Assembly (NCBI RefSeq): GCF_036226885.1
Contig: NZ_CP109027.1
Location: forward strand, 124,001 to 188,000
DNA length: 64,000 nt
Source: Streptomyces sp. NBC_00663
GTDB lineage: Bacteria > Actinomycetota > Actinomycetes > Streptomycetales > Streptomycetaceae
Direction of reading: 5' to 3'
A program made the position numbers and the translations under genes. Shown in pieces: positions 1 through 7,886 of the stretch (its first letter is position 1; every line of letters starts with the position of its first letter). The notes beneath the pieces were generated by a model, which worked only from the letters and a program-made list of their open reading frames with translations, was not told the origin of the DNA and ran no database searches.

Positions 1-1
1 G

Positions 2-82
2 CTCGGCTCGTTCCGCTCCGGCTACGAGACGGTCGGCAACTGGGTCCACGGCGAGTGGGTGGTGAGCAAGGGCAAGGCCTGA
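2..82 (+). CDS. C-terminal end of an unidentified protein (partial)
   Basis: An open frame enters from the left edge and stops at TGA 80-82. The visible 26 residues are rich in Gly, Trp and charged residues (GYETVGNWVHGEWVVSKGKA at the end). Codon choice is typical for a high-GC actinomycete, and a strong hairpin follows within 15 bases, which supports a real gene end. The family cannot be recognised from so little sequence, and no function is proposed. Confidence 0.6.
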   Translation, partial: LGSFRSGYETVGNWVHGEWVVSKGKA

Positions 83-92
83 TCACTCAAGA

Positions 93-154
93 GGGGGCTG
101 GCGCCCCCTTGCATACGGCGCGGCTGCTCCGGCATTGCCGGAGCAGCCGCGCCG
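93..154 (+). terminator. Tandem hairpins, factor-independent terminator
   Basis: Two hairpins follow the gene that ends at 82. The first has 6-bp G/C arms (93-98 and 103-108) and is followed by TT. The second has a perfect 18-bp stem (116-133 pairing with 137-154) around an ATT loop. The stem length and position right behind a stop codon make termination the natural reading. The stem is symmetric, so it could also stop transcription arriving from the right. Confidence 0.8.
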
Positions 155-1102
155 GACGTTGGTCACCAAGTCCACGGGCACCGTGCGGATGGCCGGCGAA
201 ACGGCACCACACCTCACACCACACCTGTCCCAGTCGCTCTGGCGCTCGCTTCACGGCGAGCGCCGCACCGCGGCACTTCGGTAGCTGTCGGCACGCGGCT
301 GGCGGGGGCGGGCAGGCCGGCAGCCGTGAATCCCGCACGAGCTGAGGTGCGAGCAGCGTTTTGACGATGAGGCAGTGCTCGGTGGCCGCGTCGGCGCAGG
401 CCGTGGCGGTCTCGTTGGCTGCGGCGCGGTGTCCGCCCAGGGCAAGCAGCTGCAACCGCGGGGGACGGTGCAGTTCACGTTGATCACCACACGGCCGGCG
501 CGGCGGCTCTGTGACGCCAGATGTGGCCGCCCTGCTCCGGGCCACCACACACGCCCACATAGACGTTCACACACAGTTACGCGTACGACGACGAGATCGA
601 GGCGGCCAAACCGACTACCCGCGGGATCTGGCGCTGAACCACTGCAGTCCGCTGACGGTACGCAGCTATGGGTCGCGGAGCTGATCCGGCCAGCCGCTTC
701 CCCCCGGTCACCACGGCCCTGCCGATGGGACCCGGCACCCGTCCGCCGCCACCACAATGCCCAGGCGGGGCAGGCGCGCGAGCTAGCTGTATTGAACACG
801 AGCCTCGTTGTCGTGCACTGCCGGACCCCGGACAAAGGTATGCCGGGATGCAGACGACCCCTTCGTCAGCGAACCGATCACCGCCAGACAGGGCGAGCGT
901 CACGGCTTTGAATCATCTGAGATTGTCAACAGAAATGTTGCCAATCGTTGTCGCGTAACCGAGCATTGCGGAAAAAGGCGCCATTCTCTCGCGGGAGTGC
1001 GGACGCCCAGCGTGTCGCATGAGCGGATCCGGGGGCAATCGGCCGCAGCACGTGGCAAAGGGCGCCACGCCACCCTTACGGACAGAAGGAGACAAGCAGA
1101 CA
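155..1102. other. Long stretch without a convincing gene
   Basis: Several frames stay open here on both strands. None combines a ribosome binding site, normal actinomycete codon use and a recognisable protein. The frames change phase repeatedly, as expected of old, decayed sequence. The last 150 bases carry the promoter and leader of the esterase gene starting at 1103. No repeat or RNA structure was recognised beyond the terminator at its left end. Confidence 0.5.
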
Positions 1103-2524
1103 GTGAAGCGCAGGAGCATGCTCGCCGGAATCACCGCGATGACCGCCGCACCCCTGGTCACCGGCTGTTCCTCCGACGATTCGGCGAAAGCCGACATCAC
1201 CGCCGCCGTGGCCACATCGGTCGCCCACATCATTGGGGCGACGGCCATCACAGAGGTGTTCGCAGACGGGCAGAAGCTCACGACGGTGGCGCTGAAGTAC
1301 GACAAGGAGATCGCCAGGTCGAGCGTGTCGCTGGCCGCCTTCAGGGTGAAGGACAGGACAGTGACGAACGTGTACACCAACGCGACGGCGGCGAAGGCAG
1401 GCCACGGGGCGAACGGGGCCTACGTCATCATCGAGCTTTCACCCCACGACGCGGCTGCCCGCGTGTACACGGACGCCTTCACCGGCTCGTCGGCCTCCGC
1501 CACCGGTGCCTCCTCGGCCGGTGCCTCCTCGACCCGACCGTCGGGTCCCCCGACCGGATCGGCCTCCGGTGAGCGAAAGGGCGGGGGAATGTCGTCAGGG
1601 GCCACCCTCAAAACGGCGACGGCTCAGGTCACCCAGGTCGCCACGGTGAAGACGACCGACGGCGACAGCTACGCCGCGAGCAGCACGGCCGTCAAGACCA
1701 GCAAGGTCGTGAACCTGATCGTCGACGACTTCCAGCAAGGTCTCAAGTACACGGACTCCGCGACCGGCAGCTCACTGACGTACAACCTCTACATCCCCGA
1801 GGACTACGACAAGACCAAGTCCTACCCCCTGGTCCTGTTCATGCACGACGCCGGCACGACCAGCACGAACCCGCTCATCACACTCACCCACGGGCTCGGC
1901 GCCGTGGTCTGGGCCGACCCGCTGTGGCAGCAGGAGAACCCCTGCTTCGTGCTCGCACCCCAGTTCACCGACCAGACCGACGAAGGCAGCGACGGCAACG
2001 CCACTGCTCTGAAGACCATCAAGGGCCTGATCGACTCGGTGACGTCGAAGTACTCGGTCGACAAGACCCGGCTCTACACCACCGGCCAGTCAGGCGGCGC
2101 CATGACGTCGATCGCGCTGGACTTCACCTATCCCGACCTGTTCGCCGCGTCCTTCCTCGTCGCCGGCCAGTGGGAGGACCTCGAAGCCGTCAAGCCCCTG
2201 GCCCGACAGAAGATCTGGGCCGTGGTCTCCCAGGGCGATGAGACCGCGTACCCCGGCATGACCGGAATCATGGACACCATCACAAAGGAAGGCACCCCAG
2301 TCAGCCGGGCGGTGTGGAACGGCCAGCTGACGCCCAGCGAATTCGCGCCTCTCACTGCCGAGATGCGCGCCAAGAACACCCCTGTCAACTTCGTCGCGCT
2401 GAAGAAGGGGACCGTGGTCTGGCCCGGCCTGGAGGAGAGCAGCGTCGACAACCACATCTGCACCTGGCGGGCCGCCTACACCATCACAGGCATCCGAGAG
2501 TGGGTCTTCGAGCAGAAGAACTGA
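1103..2524 (+). CDS. Secreted lipoprotein esterase, EstA type (Ig-like domain plus alpha/beta hydrolase)
   Basis: A 473-residue exported hydrolase. The GTG at 1103 is chosen because AGAAGGAG lies about 10 bases upstream and the next residues form a lipoprotein signal (KRRSM, hydrophobic stretch, lipobox VTGC with Cys22). Residues of about 35-130 resemble the Ig-like N-terminal domain of Thermotoga EstA-type esterases. A Ser/Thr/Pro/Gly linker follows, then an alpha/beta hydrolase with GQSGG (Ser330) as nucleophile elbow. A C-terminal DNHICTWR segment (His451) probably supplies the catalytic His. A close relative with the same architecture lies at 44284-45681. The family cleaves esters; the natural substrate is unknown. 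The protein is probably anchored outside the membrane. It is monocistronic and is followed by degenerate sequence. Confidence 0.82.
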   Translation: MKRRSMLAGITAMTAAPLVTGCSSDDSAKADITAAVATSVAHIIGATAITEVFADGQKLTTVALKYDKEIARSSVSLAAFRVKDRTVTNVYTNATAAKAGHGANGAYVIIELSPHDAAARVYTDAFTGSSASATGASSAGASSTRPSGPPTGSASGERKGGGMSSGATLKTATAQVTQVATVKTTDGDSYAASSTAVKTSKVVNLIVDDFQQGLKYTDSATGSSLTYNLYIPEDYDKTKSYPLVLFMHDAGTTSTNPLITLTHGLGAVVWADPLWQQENPCFVLAPQFTDQTDEGSDGNATALKTIKGLIDSVTSKYSVDKTRLYTTGQSGGAMTSIALDFTYPDLFAASFLVAGQWEDLEAVKPLARQKIWAVVSQGDETAYPGMTGIMDTITKEGTPVSRAVWNGQLTPSEFAPLTAEMRAKNTPVNFVALKKGTVVWPGLEESSVDNHICTWRAAYTITGIREWVFEQKN

Positions 2525-2589
2525 GCTGGATCCGGAGGATCCTCCGAAGTAGTGGTCAGCATCGAGCAGTGAGGCTGTAGTCCTGCTGG

Positions 2590-2775
2590 TCAAGGCTTGG
2601 GCGGGCAGAGGCGCTCGGGTTCGCGTGCCGCGTGGAGGATGCACCAGTCCTCGAAGTCACCGTTCGTGATCAGTGCGGAGTTGGAGGACGGTTGCGGCAC
2701 CGTCGAGTCCCAGCGGGCGCCGGTGATGTCCAGGCGATCGGCGATCAGGTGACGGCAGACCTCTTCGGCCTCGCC
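2590..2775 (-). pseudogene. Remnant of an ISKra4-family transposase (C-terminus)
   Basis: The minus strand reads a 61-residue tail containing EEVCRHLIADRLDITGARW and, after a short scrambled stretch, ITNGDFEDWCILH. From memory, this matches the end of ISKra4-type transposases, where a conserved CRHLxxDR(M/L)DxTGARW block is followed by SNGDFxxYWxYH. Upstream of it the frame dissolves: the catalytic part is missing and no terminal repeats are visible. It is therefore a decayed fragment that cannot be mobile. It sits beside the chimeric scrap zone at 3513-4330. Confidence 0.6.
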
Positions 2776-3512
2776 GGTGGCGCTTGGCCGACCGGCTGCG
2801 CGAGCGGTACCACGGTGGATCCGATCGAGGTGGCCGGTGGGGTGACGGGGCAGGTGGCGGCGGCCTGGGTACGCGCGGCAGGAAGCCTTTCGGCTGCGGT
2901 CTGGGCGGTCATCTCGGTGGCGGCGCGATCGGCGTGTCCGGCCGGAACCGCGGTGGTTTTGTCCGCGGCCCACGTCTCGGCCTCGATCGACAACCGCGAC
3001 ACGACCGGCGTGCCCATGGAGGACGGCCTGCTCACAGCCGGGGTGGGAGAAAATTCACCGCCTGGCACAAGGGCTACTCCGACTTCGGCGAAGCACGTGC
3101 CGACGCCTTCCAGAAGTGGCTACTCCCACGCGCCGACTGGTGCGTGGCCACCATCAGCCGTCGCCGCCGAGCACAGGTCGCCAAGGTGACCCACACGGTG
3201 AAGATCCTCGGCGCCGGCGCCGACCTCGCCGGGACGCAGCACAGCGCCCGGATCGGACCTGAGTGAGGTTGCGGTCGAGGCCCTCCCGCAGCCTGACCGC
3301 GTCGACGATGTCCCAGAGGCCCCGCTTGGGCAGCACGGAGAAGCAACTGGCGCTGTTGTCGTCGCTGTAGTGAAAAACGCTTCCTTCGTCTCCCGGTAGC
3401 GAGGCTGCGCCGCCCACCTGACCGATGCCGTGCCGGTGTCGTTGATCATCGTCGGCCTGCCCTCCGTCACGCTGAGACGGTAAGTGCCGTTTGGGTGGGC
3501 GAGTTTGAGGAA
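2776..3512. other. Degenerate sequence, no intact gene
   Basis: Both strands carry short coding-like pieces in shifting frames. A plus-strand stretch around 3050-3266 reads well for about 60 residues, and a minus-strand stretch around 3250-3460 needs at least one frameshift to read through. Neither has a start with a ribosome binding site or a recognisable family. They are best treated as decayed genes of unknown identity. Confidence 0.4.
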
Positions 3513-3778
3513 CGGCCGGGTGTGCGGGTGGTCACCGAGACCACGCTCATCGGTGTCTCACGATGCTTGTCGCTCATGGCCCTCACACATCCTCGCCGTA
3601 CTGGATGCGGCGGTACGGCGTGCTGAGCACCTCGCGGGTGATGCGGACGTCAATGACCGTGGGCCGGGGCTCGCGGACGAACCGCGCCAGTGCGTCGCGC
3701 AGCTCCTGCGCCGTGCGGACCGTGGCACCACCACCGCCCAACGCCTGTGCGACGGCGCCGAGTTCGGGCGTGGACATG
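3513..3778 (-). repeat. Near-identical partial duplicate of 15269-15535
   Basis: These 266 bases repeat 15269-15535 with roughly seven differences, one of them a single-base deletion (about 97 percent identity by eye). The source region spans the start of a decarboxylase-like gene (minus strand, starting at 15334) and the last 64 codons of the ThDP enzyme gene. The copy carries only those gene ends, so it is a passive segment. Similarity stops sharply at both ends. Confidence 0.9.
3583..3777 (-). pseudogene. Truncated copy of the ThDP-enzyme C-terminus (64 residues)
   Basis: The frame encodes the last 64 residues of the protein at 15340-16992, from STPELGAVAQALGGGG to the final GED-V, with one visible amino-acid change (Phe for Tyr in ALARFVREP). 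One base change creates an ATG at the left end of the peptide, but there is no ribosome binding site and no cofactor-binding part. It is a fragment made by the duplication and is unlikely to be functional. Confidence 0.8.
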
Positions 3779-4330
3779 CGTGCGGCCGGCCACGCACCGT
3801 GGAGCCGTCGGCGTCGACCTGCATCAGGCGCCTGGTGCGCCGGTGCACTCAGCGGGCCGCACGCCGGGTCAGCGTGGCCATGTCGACAGGCTCCTCGGCT
3901 TCCTCCCGGTCCCGGGCCGGCGCCAGGTCGACCAGTTCCTCGACCAGCCCGCTCAGCTCGCGAGTCTCTCCCTCGACGTCATCGAGCAGTCGGTCACGGG
4001 CGTCGGCGGACAACCGGTCGGCGTGGCTCAGCACGGCGGCGTTGGTCCGCGGACTGGCCGGCGGGCTGCGCAGGTCGTGCGCGGCGTCCTGGACCAGCCG
4101 CGCGCGGCTGTTGCGGGCGGCGGCCAGTCGGCTGAGCATCCGGTCGAACGGCGCGAAGAGCCTGCCCACCTCATCGCGTCCGCCCTTCAGGAACGCTTCA
4201 GAGAGCATGACGGTCGAACCGGACGAGCTGATCTCCTCGGTGAGCCTCGTCAAGCGGCGCGGCCGCGCGGTGACGCCGCGGGCCATGACGAACCCGAGCA
4301 CGGCGGCGGCCAGGGTCACCGCCAGTCCCT
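3779..4330 (-). pseudogene. Truncated, frameshifted sensor histidine kinase
   Basis: The minus strand reads a membrane segment (about 4255-4310), a HAMP-like stretch ending in [18 protein letters not shown], and a histidine box (LVQDAAHDLRSPPASPRTN). The following helix matches, residue for residue in long runs, the intact kinase at 57824-59356 ([17 protein letters not shown] against [17 protein letters not shown]). Near 3848 the frame shifts, and the reading continues as RRTRRLMQVDADGSTVRGRP, matching [20 protein letters not shown] of the intact kinase. It ends exactly where the duplicated ThDP fragment begins (3778/3779). The ATPase domain is gone and no sensor domain is recognisable, so it cannot signal. 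Confidence 0.75.
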
Positions 4331-4628
4331 GCCGCGCCCGTGGGCCGCGACGCGGGGGCCTGCCGGATGCGCCGCAAGACCGCCGGCTTTCCCACGGCGC
4401 CGTCGTCATCCGGACGCCACGGACCTCGCGGTGCACTGTTGACCTGGGGCGTCGCCGCGGCTGCCGTCGGGGTCGCCATGCCCGCCCTCCCCTGGGCTCA
4501 CCAGCACAGGCAAGCACTCGCTGACGCCCCGCCGCGCACCGTCCACATGCTCCTGAACGACGGAAGCGGCACGGCTGTACGGGTGCGGTCACACGGTGCA
4601 AGTGGCCGCTCCCGCACAGGCGCCGAGC

Positions 4629-5876
4629 TCAGGGTCGGGTGGATGACATGGTGCCGCGGGGCCGACGGATGCTGACGCAGTCGGGGTTGGGTACGGCCAC
4701 GGACGTACCGGTGTCGGTGAGTTGCCCGGTGCCCGGGTCCACGCGGAAGAGGTTGACCGTGCTGCTCGCCTCGTTCGCGACGAACAGCCACCGGCATTCG
4801 GGGTGCAGGGAGAAGCTCCAGGGGGTGACACCCCCACAGGGCAGGCGCTGCGCCTCGGTGAGCCGACCGGTCCGCTGGTCGACCGCGAAGACGACCAGGG
4901 CGTTGTCGCCCCGGTTGGAGACGTAGACATGCCGACCGTCACGGCTGACGGCGAGTTCGGCGGCGCTGGTGACGCCGGTGTGCCCCGGCGCGTTCGTCGT
5001 CAGGAGCTGGCGTGGTGTCAGTGTTCCTGTCGTGGCGTCCCACGGCAGGACCTCGATGTCCGCGGTCAGCTCGTTCAGCAGGTAGACCGTCCGTCCGCGC
5101 GGGTGGAAGGCCAGGCGCCGCGGTCCCGATCCCGGAGCCGTCGCGTAGGCGCTGGGCGTCGGGGTGCTGTCGGACATCCGGTGGGTGGTCCGGTCGTAGC
5201 GGTGGACGAACACACGGTCCGCGCCGAAGTCCGCGACCAGCGCGAACCTGCGGGTCGGATCGATGAGTACGTGGTGCGTGTGGGGGCTCGTCTGCCGCGG
5301 GCTCGGCCCCGAGCCGGTGTGCTGCACGGTGGAGGCCACCGCGCCGAGTCCGCCGTCGCGGTGGACCTGGACGGTCGACGCGGAGCCGGCCGCGAAGTCG
5401 GCGACCAGCAGCGTGTCGGCGTCCTCGTCCAGACCGATGTAGGACAGGCCCCCGCTGCCGCCCGGAACCGCTTCGGTCTGTATCTCTCCGGTCTGACGGA
5501 GGGCACCGGAGGCGTCGTCGACATGGAAGGTGCGGACGAGTCCGCCCTGCTCCCCGCCTGCGACGTAGAGGACGGGCCGCGTCGGGTGCACGGTGACCCA
5601 GTTCGAGCTGACCTCCGCCACCGAGCCGAGGGGCGTCATCGTGCCGCGGGCCGGATCGAAGCGGATGGCGTGCACCTGGCTTCGTCCCCAAGTGCCGATG
5701 TAGAGCAGGTCGCTTGGGCGGTCTTCGGCGGCGGCCGGGGCGGTGGAGATCAGCGGCAGGGCGGTCGCGGTCGATGCCGTCAGGGCGGCGAGGACGGTTC
5801 TGCGGGAGGGGCGCCGGGCCGGTGGCGGGCCGGCGGCCGGTCGGAGGGGTGGTGCGGTGCGAGGCGGCTCGTTCAT
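4629..5876 (-). CDS. Tat-exported beta-propeller lactonase, 6-phosphogluconolactonase (Pgl) family
   Basis: A 415-residue protein of the Lactonase family (seven-bladed propeller, PF10282 type). Residues 20-50 carry a twin-arginine-like signal (SRRTVLAALTAST, then an Ala-rich stretch ending near AAAE). Repeated blade motifs follow, such as WVTVHPTRPVLYVA, HHVLIDPTRRFALVADFGADRVFVHRYD and ELAVSRDGRHVYVSNRGDNALVVF. It is the last gene of the 16-kb operon, 59 bases after the permease. Cytosolic Pgl enzymes open 6-phosphogluconolactone. The export signal and context make an extracellular lactone a better guess here. Many family members are of unknown substrate, so the reaction is inferred. Confidence 0.8.
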   Translation of the reverse strand: MNEPPRTAPPLRPAAGPPPARRPSRRTVLAALTASTATALPLISTAPAAAEDRPSDLLYIGTWGRSQVHAIRFDPARGTMTPLGSVAEVSSNWVTVHPTRPVLYVAGGEQGGLVRTFHVDDASGALRQTGEIQTEAVPGGSGGLSYIGLDEDADTLLVADFAAGSASTVQVHRDGGLGAVASTVQHTGSGPSPRQTSPHTHHVLIDPTRRFALVADFGADRVFVHRYDRTTHRMSDSTPTPSAYATAPGSGPRRLAFHPRGRTVYLLNELTADIEVLPWDATTGTLTPRQLLTTNAPGHTGVTSAAELAVSRDGRHVYVSNRGDNALVVFAVDQRTGRLTEAQRLPCGGVTPWSFSLHPECRWLFVANEASSTVNLFRVDPGTGQLTDTGTSVAVPNPDCVSIRRPRGTMSSTRP

Positions 5877-5935
5877 CGGCGGAATGCGCCTTTCTCGAAG
5901 GTGGGTCGGGCGGCTCGTGTGTCACCGTTCGAAGC

Positions 5936-6802
5936 TCAGCCCTTGGGCTGCGGGCGCCGGCGGGCCGCGAGGCCGAGGCACTTGAGGGCATACGTGTCGA
6001 GCGCGCTCAGGACTCCGTTGAGCGCGAGAGTAAAGGCGACGAGGACGATGAGACCGGCGAACTCGGCTGCCGCGTCGAGGTTCTGGGCCGCGGTGAAGAG
6101 CTCGTGGCCCACTCCCTCGGAGGACGCGATGAACTCGCCGCCGATGACTCCGAGGATGGCGAGCGGTCCGCCGGTCTTGAGCGCGGCGAAGAAAGGGGCC
6201 GCGAGCGTCGGGATCGTGACGTAGCCCAGGACGTGGTGCCTGCGTCCACCCATCACCTGGACGACCTCGACGAGTTCGCGTTCCCGCAGCCGCAGGCCGA
6301 GGTAGACGTTGTAGAAGACCACGAAGGCGACGCCCGTCATCGCGATGGTGATCTTCGACCAGGGGCCGATGCCGAAGAACAGCAGGAACAGCGGCGCGAG
6401 TGCGATCTTCGGAATGCCGTTGAGCGCCGCCACGAGCGGTTCGAGGACGCGGCCGAGCAGCGGGAACGAACCAAGGACAAGGCCCATCACGGTGCCCGCG
6501 GCGACTCCGAGGCCGAAGCCGGCCAGCACCTCGACGGCGGTGACCCGGATGTCGGTCCAGCCGGTCGCCGAGCCGAGCATGTCGACTAGCGCGTCGTACA
6601 CCTCGGTGGGCTTGCTGACCGCGTACTCGGGTACGACGGGTCCACTCATCATCTGCCACAGAGCGACGGCGACCACGATCACGAGCACGCGAAGTGCGAT
6701 GACGGTGGCGGTCCTCTGCCCGCCTGCACGGCTCTTCTTGGCGGGTCGGCCTCGGGCCTCGGTCTCGGGCTCGGTCACGGCCTTCTGGGTGACGGTTGCC
6801 AT
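5936..6802 (-). CDS. ABC transporter permease, NitT/TauT (SsuC-like) type
   Basis: A 288-residue inner-membrane protein with about six hydrophobic segments from residue 30 onward. It contains the permease EAA-type loop (YVTIPTLAAPFFAALKTGGPLAILGVIGGEF). ATG 6802 is chosen because GGAG lies 7 bases upstream; a longer frame upstream overlaps the neighbouring gene and lacks a site. It follows the binding-protein gene by 32 bases. The matching ATPase is at 19865-20659, the other end of the same operon. The family takes up sulfonates, nitrate, thiamine precursors or aromatic acids; the ligand is not visible from sequence. Confidence 0.9.
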   Translation of the reverse strand: MATVTQKAVTEPETEARGRPAKKSRAGGQRTATVIALRVLVIVVAVALWQMMSGPVVPEYAVSKPTEVYDALVDMLGSATGWTDIRVTAVEVLAGFGLGVAAGTVMGLVLGSFPLLGRVLEPLVAALNGIPKIALAPLFLLFFGIGPWSKITIAMTGVAFVVFYNVYLGLRLRERELVEVVQVMGGRRHHVLGYVTIPTLAAPFFAALKTGGPLAILGVIGGEFIASSEGVGHELFTAAQNLDAAAEFAGLIVLVAFTLALNGVLSALDTYALKCLGLAARRRPQPKG

Positions 6803-6834
6803 GGTCTGCTCCGTTCCGGTTGGGGTCGGCCGAT

Positions 6835-7872
6835 TCACGGCAGGTAGGTGTTGGTCCAGTTGTCGGAGGTCACCTTCGCGTCGGGCACCGCGCCGATGCC
6901 GTCCTTCACGAACGCGACGGTCTTCTCCCATCCGGCTTCGTCCTGCTTAGCGGTCTCGGGCCATTCGACCTGTTCGACGGCCGCGCTCAGCACGTCGTCG
7001 GGCACACCCGGCAGGGTCTTTCGCGAGGCGGCCAGCACGCTCTTGTCGTCGGAGGGGTGCGAGCTGAGGTAGGTGGTCGCCTGCTGCACCGCGGTGGCGA
7101 ATCCCTTCACCGTCTTCGCGTCGGTCTTCGCGTAGCTCTTCTTCACCACCACCGCCTGGCCGTAGCCGGCCTGTTCGTACGACCACTCGGGGACCTTGGT
7201 CGGATCGGCCACCACGACACCGTCGCCCTCGTGCTGGACCTGCAGCGGAATGGGTTCAGAGGTGATGAACCAGTCGACCTCGCCCTTGACGAGCGCGGCC
7301 TTGTCTGCGGCGGGGCTCGGCAGCGACACCCACTTCAGCTCGTCCGGGTCGACGCCGTGGGCCTTGAGGAAAATGCCCGCCTCCGCCTTGGTGTTGGCGG
7401 AGCTGGCTCCCGCCGTCGAGTCGGCCAGGGCCTTGGCCACCTGGTCCGCGGGGGACTTGGAGGTCAGGCTGTGCTTCTTCGCGAACGCGGTGCTGACGAC
7501 GATGCCGAGCGGGTTGCCGCCGCCGTTGTGGGCTATGGACAGCTCCGGCAGCCCCTTGGAGAGACCCGCGAGATAGCTCGTCGGGCTGGAGTTGAGGAAC
7601 TGCACCGAACCCGACTGAAGGGCCGACGTTCCGGTGGCGGCGGTCAGCGTCACATACTTGATCTTGATGTTCTGCTGGTCGAAATAGCCCATCTCCTCCG
7701 CCAGGCGTATCGACAGGTCGAAGACGTTTCCGCTGACCCCTACCGAGACGGTCGTCTTGCCGTCCGCGCCGACCGACGAGGAGCCGTCGTTGCCGCAGGC
7801 GGTCAGCAGCGCGGCGCCGCACAGCAGGGAGACGGACAGGACGAGCGAGGGGTGCTTCCTACGGTGGTTCAT
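6835..7872 (-). CDS. ABC transporter solute-binding lipoprotein, NMT1/THI5-SsuA type
   Basis: A 345-residue lipoprotein with a signal peptide and lipobox LLTAC (Cys26). A two-lobed NMT1/THI5-like binding domain follows (VFDLSIRLAEEMGYFDQQNIKIKYV near the start; ALQSGSVQFLNSSPTSYLAGL in lobe one). The ATG at 7872 has GGAG shortly upstream and lies 14 bases after the carboxylesterase stop. It captures the substrate outside the cell for the permease at 5936-6802. In such systems small anions or aromatic carboxylates are common ligands; the operon content favours an aromatic or polycarboxylate ligand, which is an inference. Confidence 0.9.
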   Translation of the reverse strand: MNHRRKHPSLVLSVSLLCGAALLTACGNDGSSSVGADGKTTVSVGVSGNVFDLSIRLAEEMGYFDQQNIKIKYVTLTAATGTSALQSGSVQFLNSSPTSYLAGLSKGLPELSIAHNGGGNPLGIVVSTAFAKKHSLTSKSPADQVAKALADSTAGASSANTKAEAGIFLKAHGVDPDELKWVSLPSPAADKAALVKGEVDWFITSEPIPLQVQHEGDGVVVADPTKVPEWSYEQAGYGQAVVVKKSYAKTDAKTVKGFATAVQQATTYLSSHPSDDKSVLAASRKTLPGVPDDVLSAAVEQVEWPETAKQDEAGWEKTVAFVKDGIGAVPDAKVTSDNWTNTYLP

Positions 7873-7886
7873 GGGAACTCCTTTGT

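Noticed and set aside
4340..4675. A plus-strand frame with a hydrophobic stretch upstream of the truncated kinase
   Set aside because: No ribosome binding site and no family; it overlaps the decayed kinase and the lactonase gene end. It may be chance hydrophobicity in Ala/Val-rich codons.
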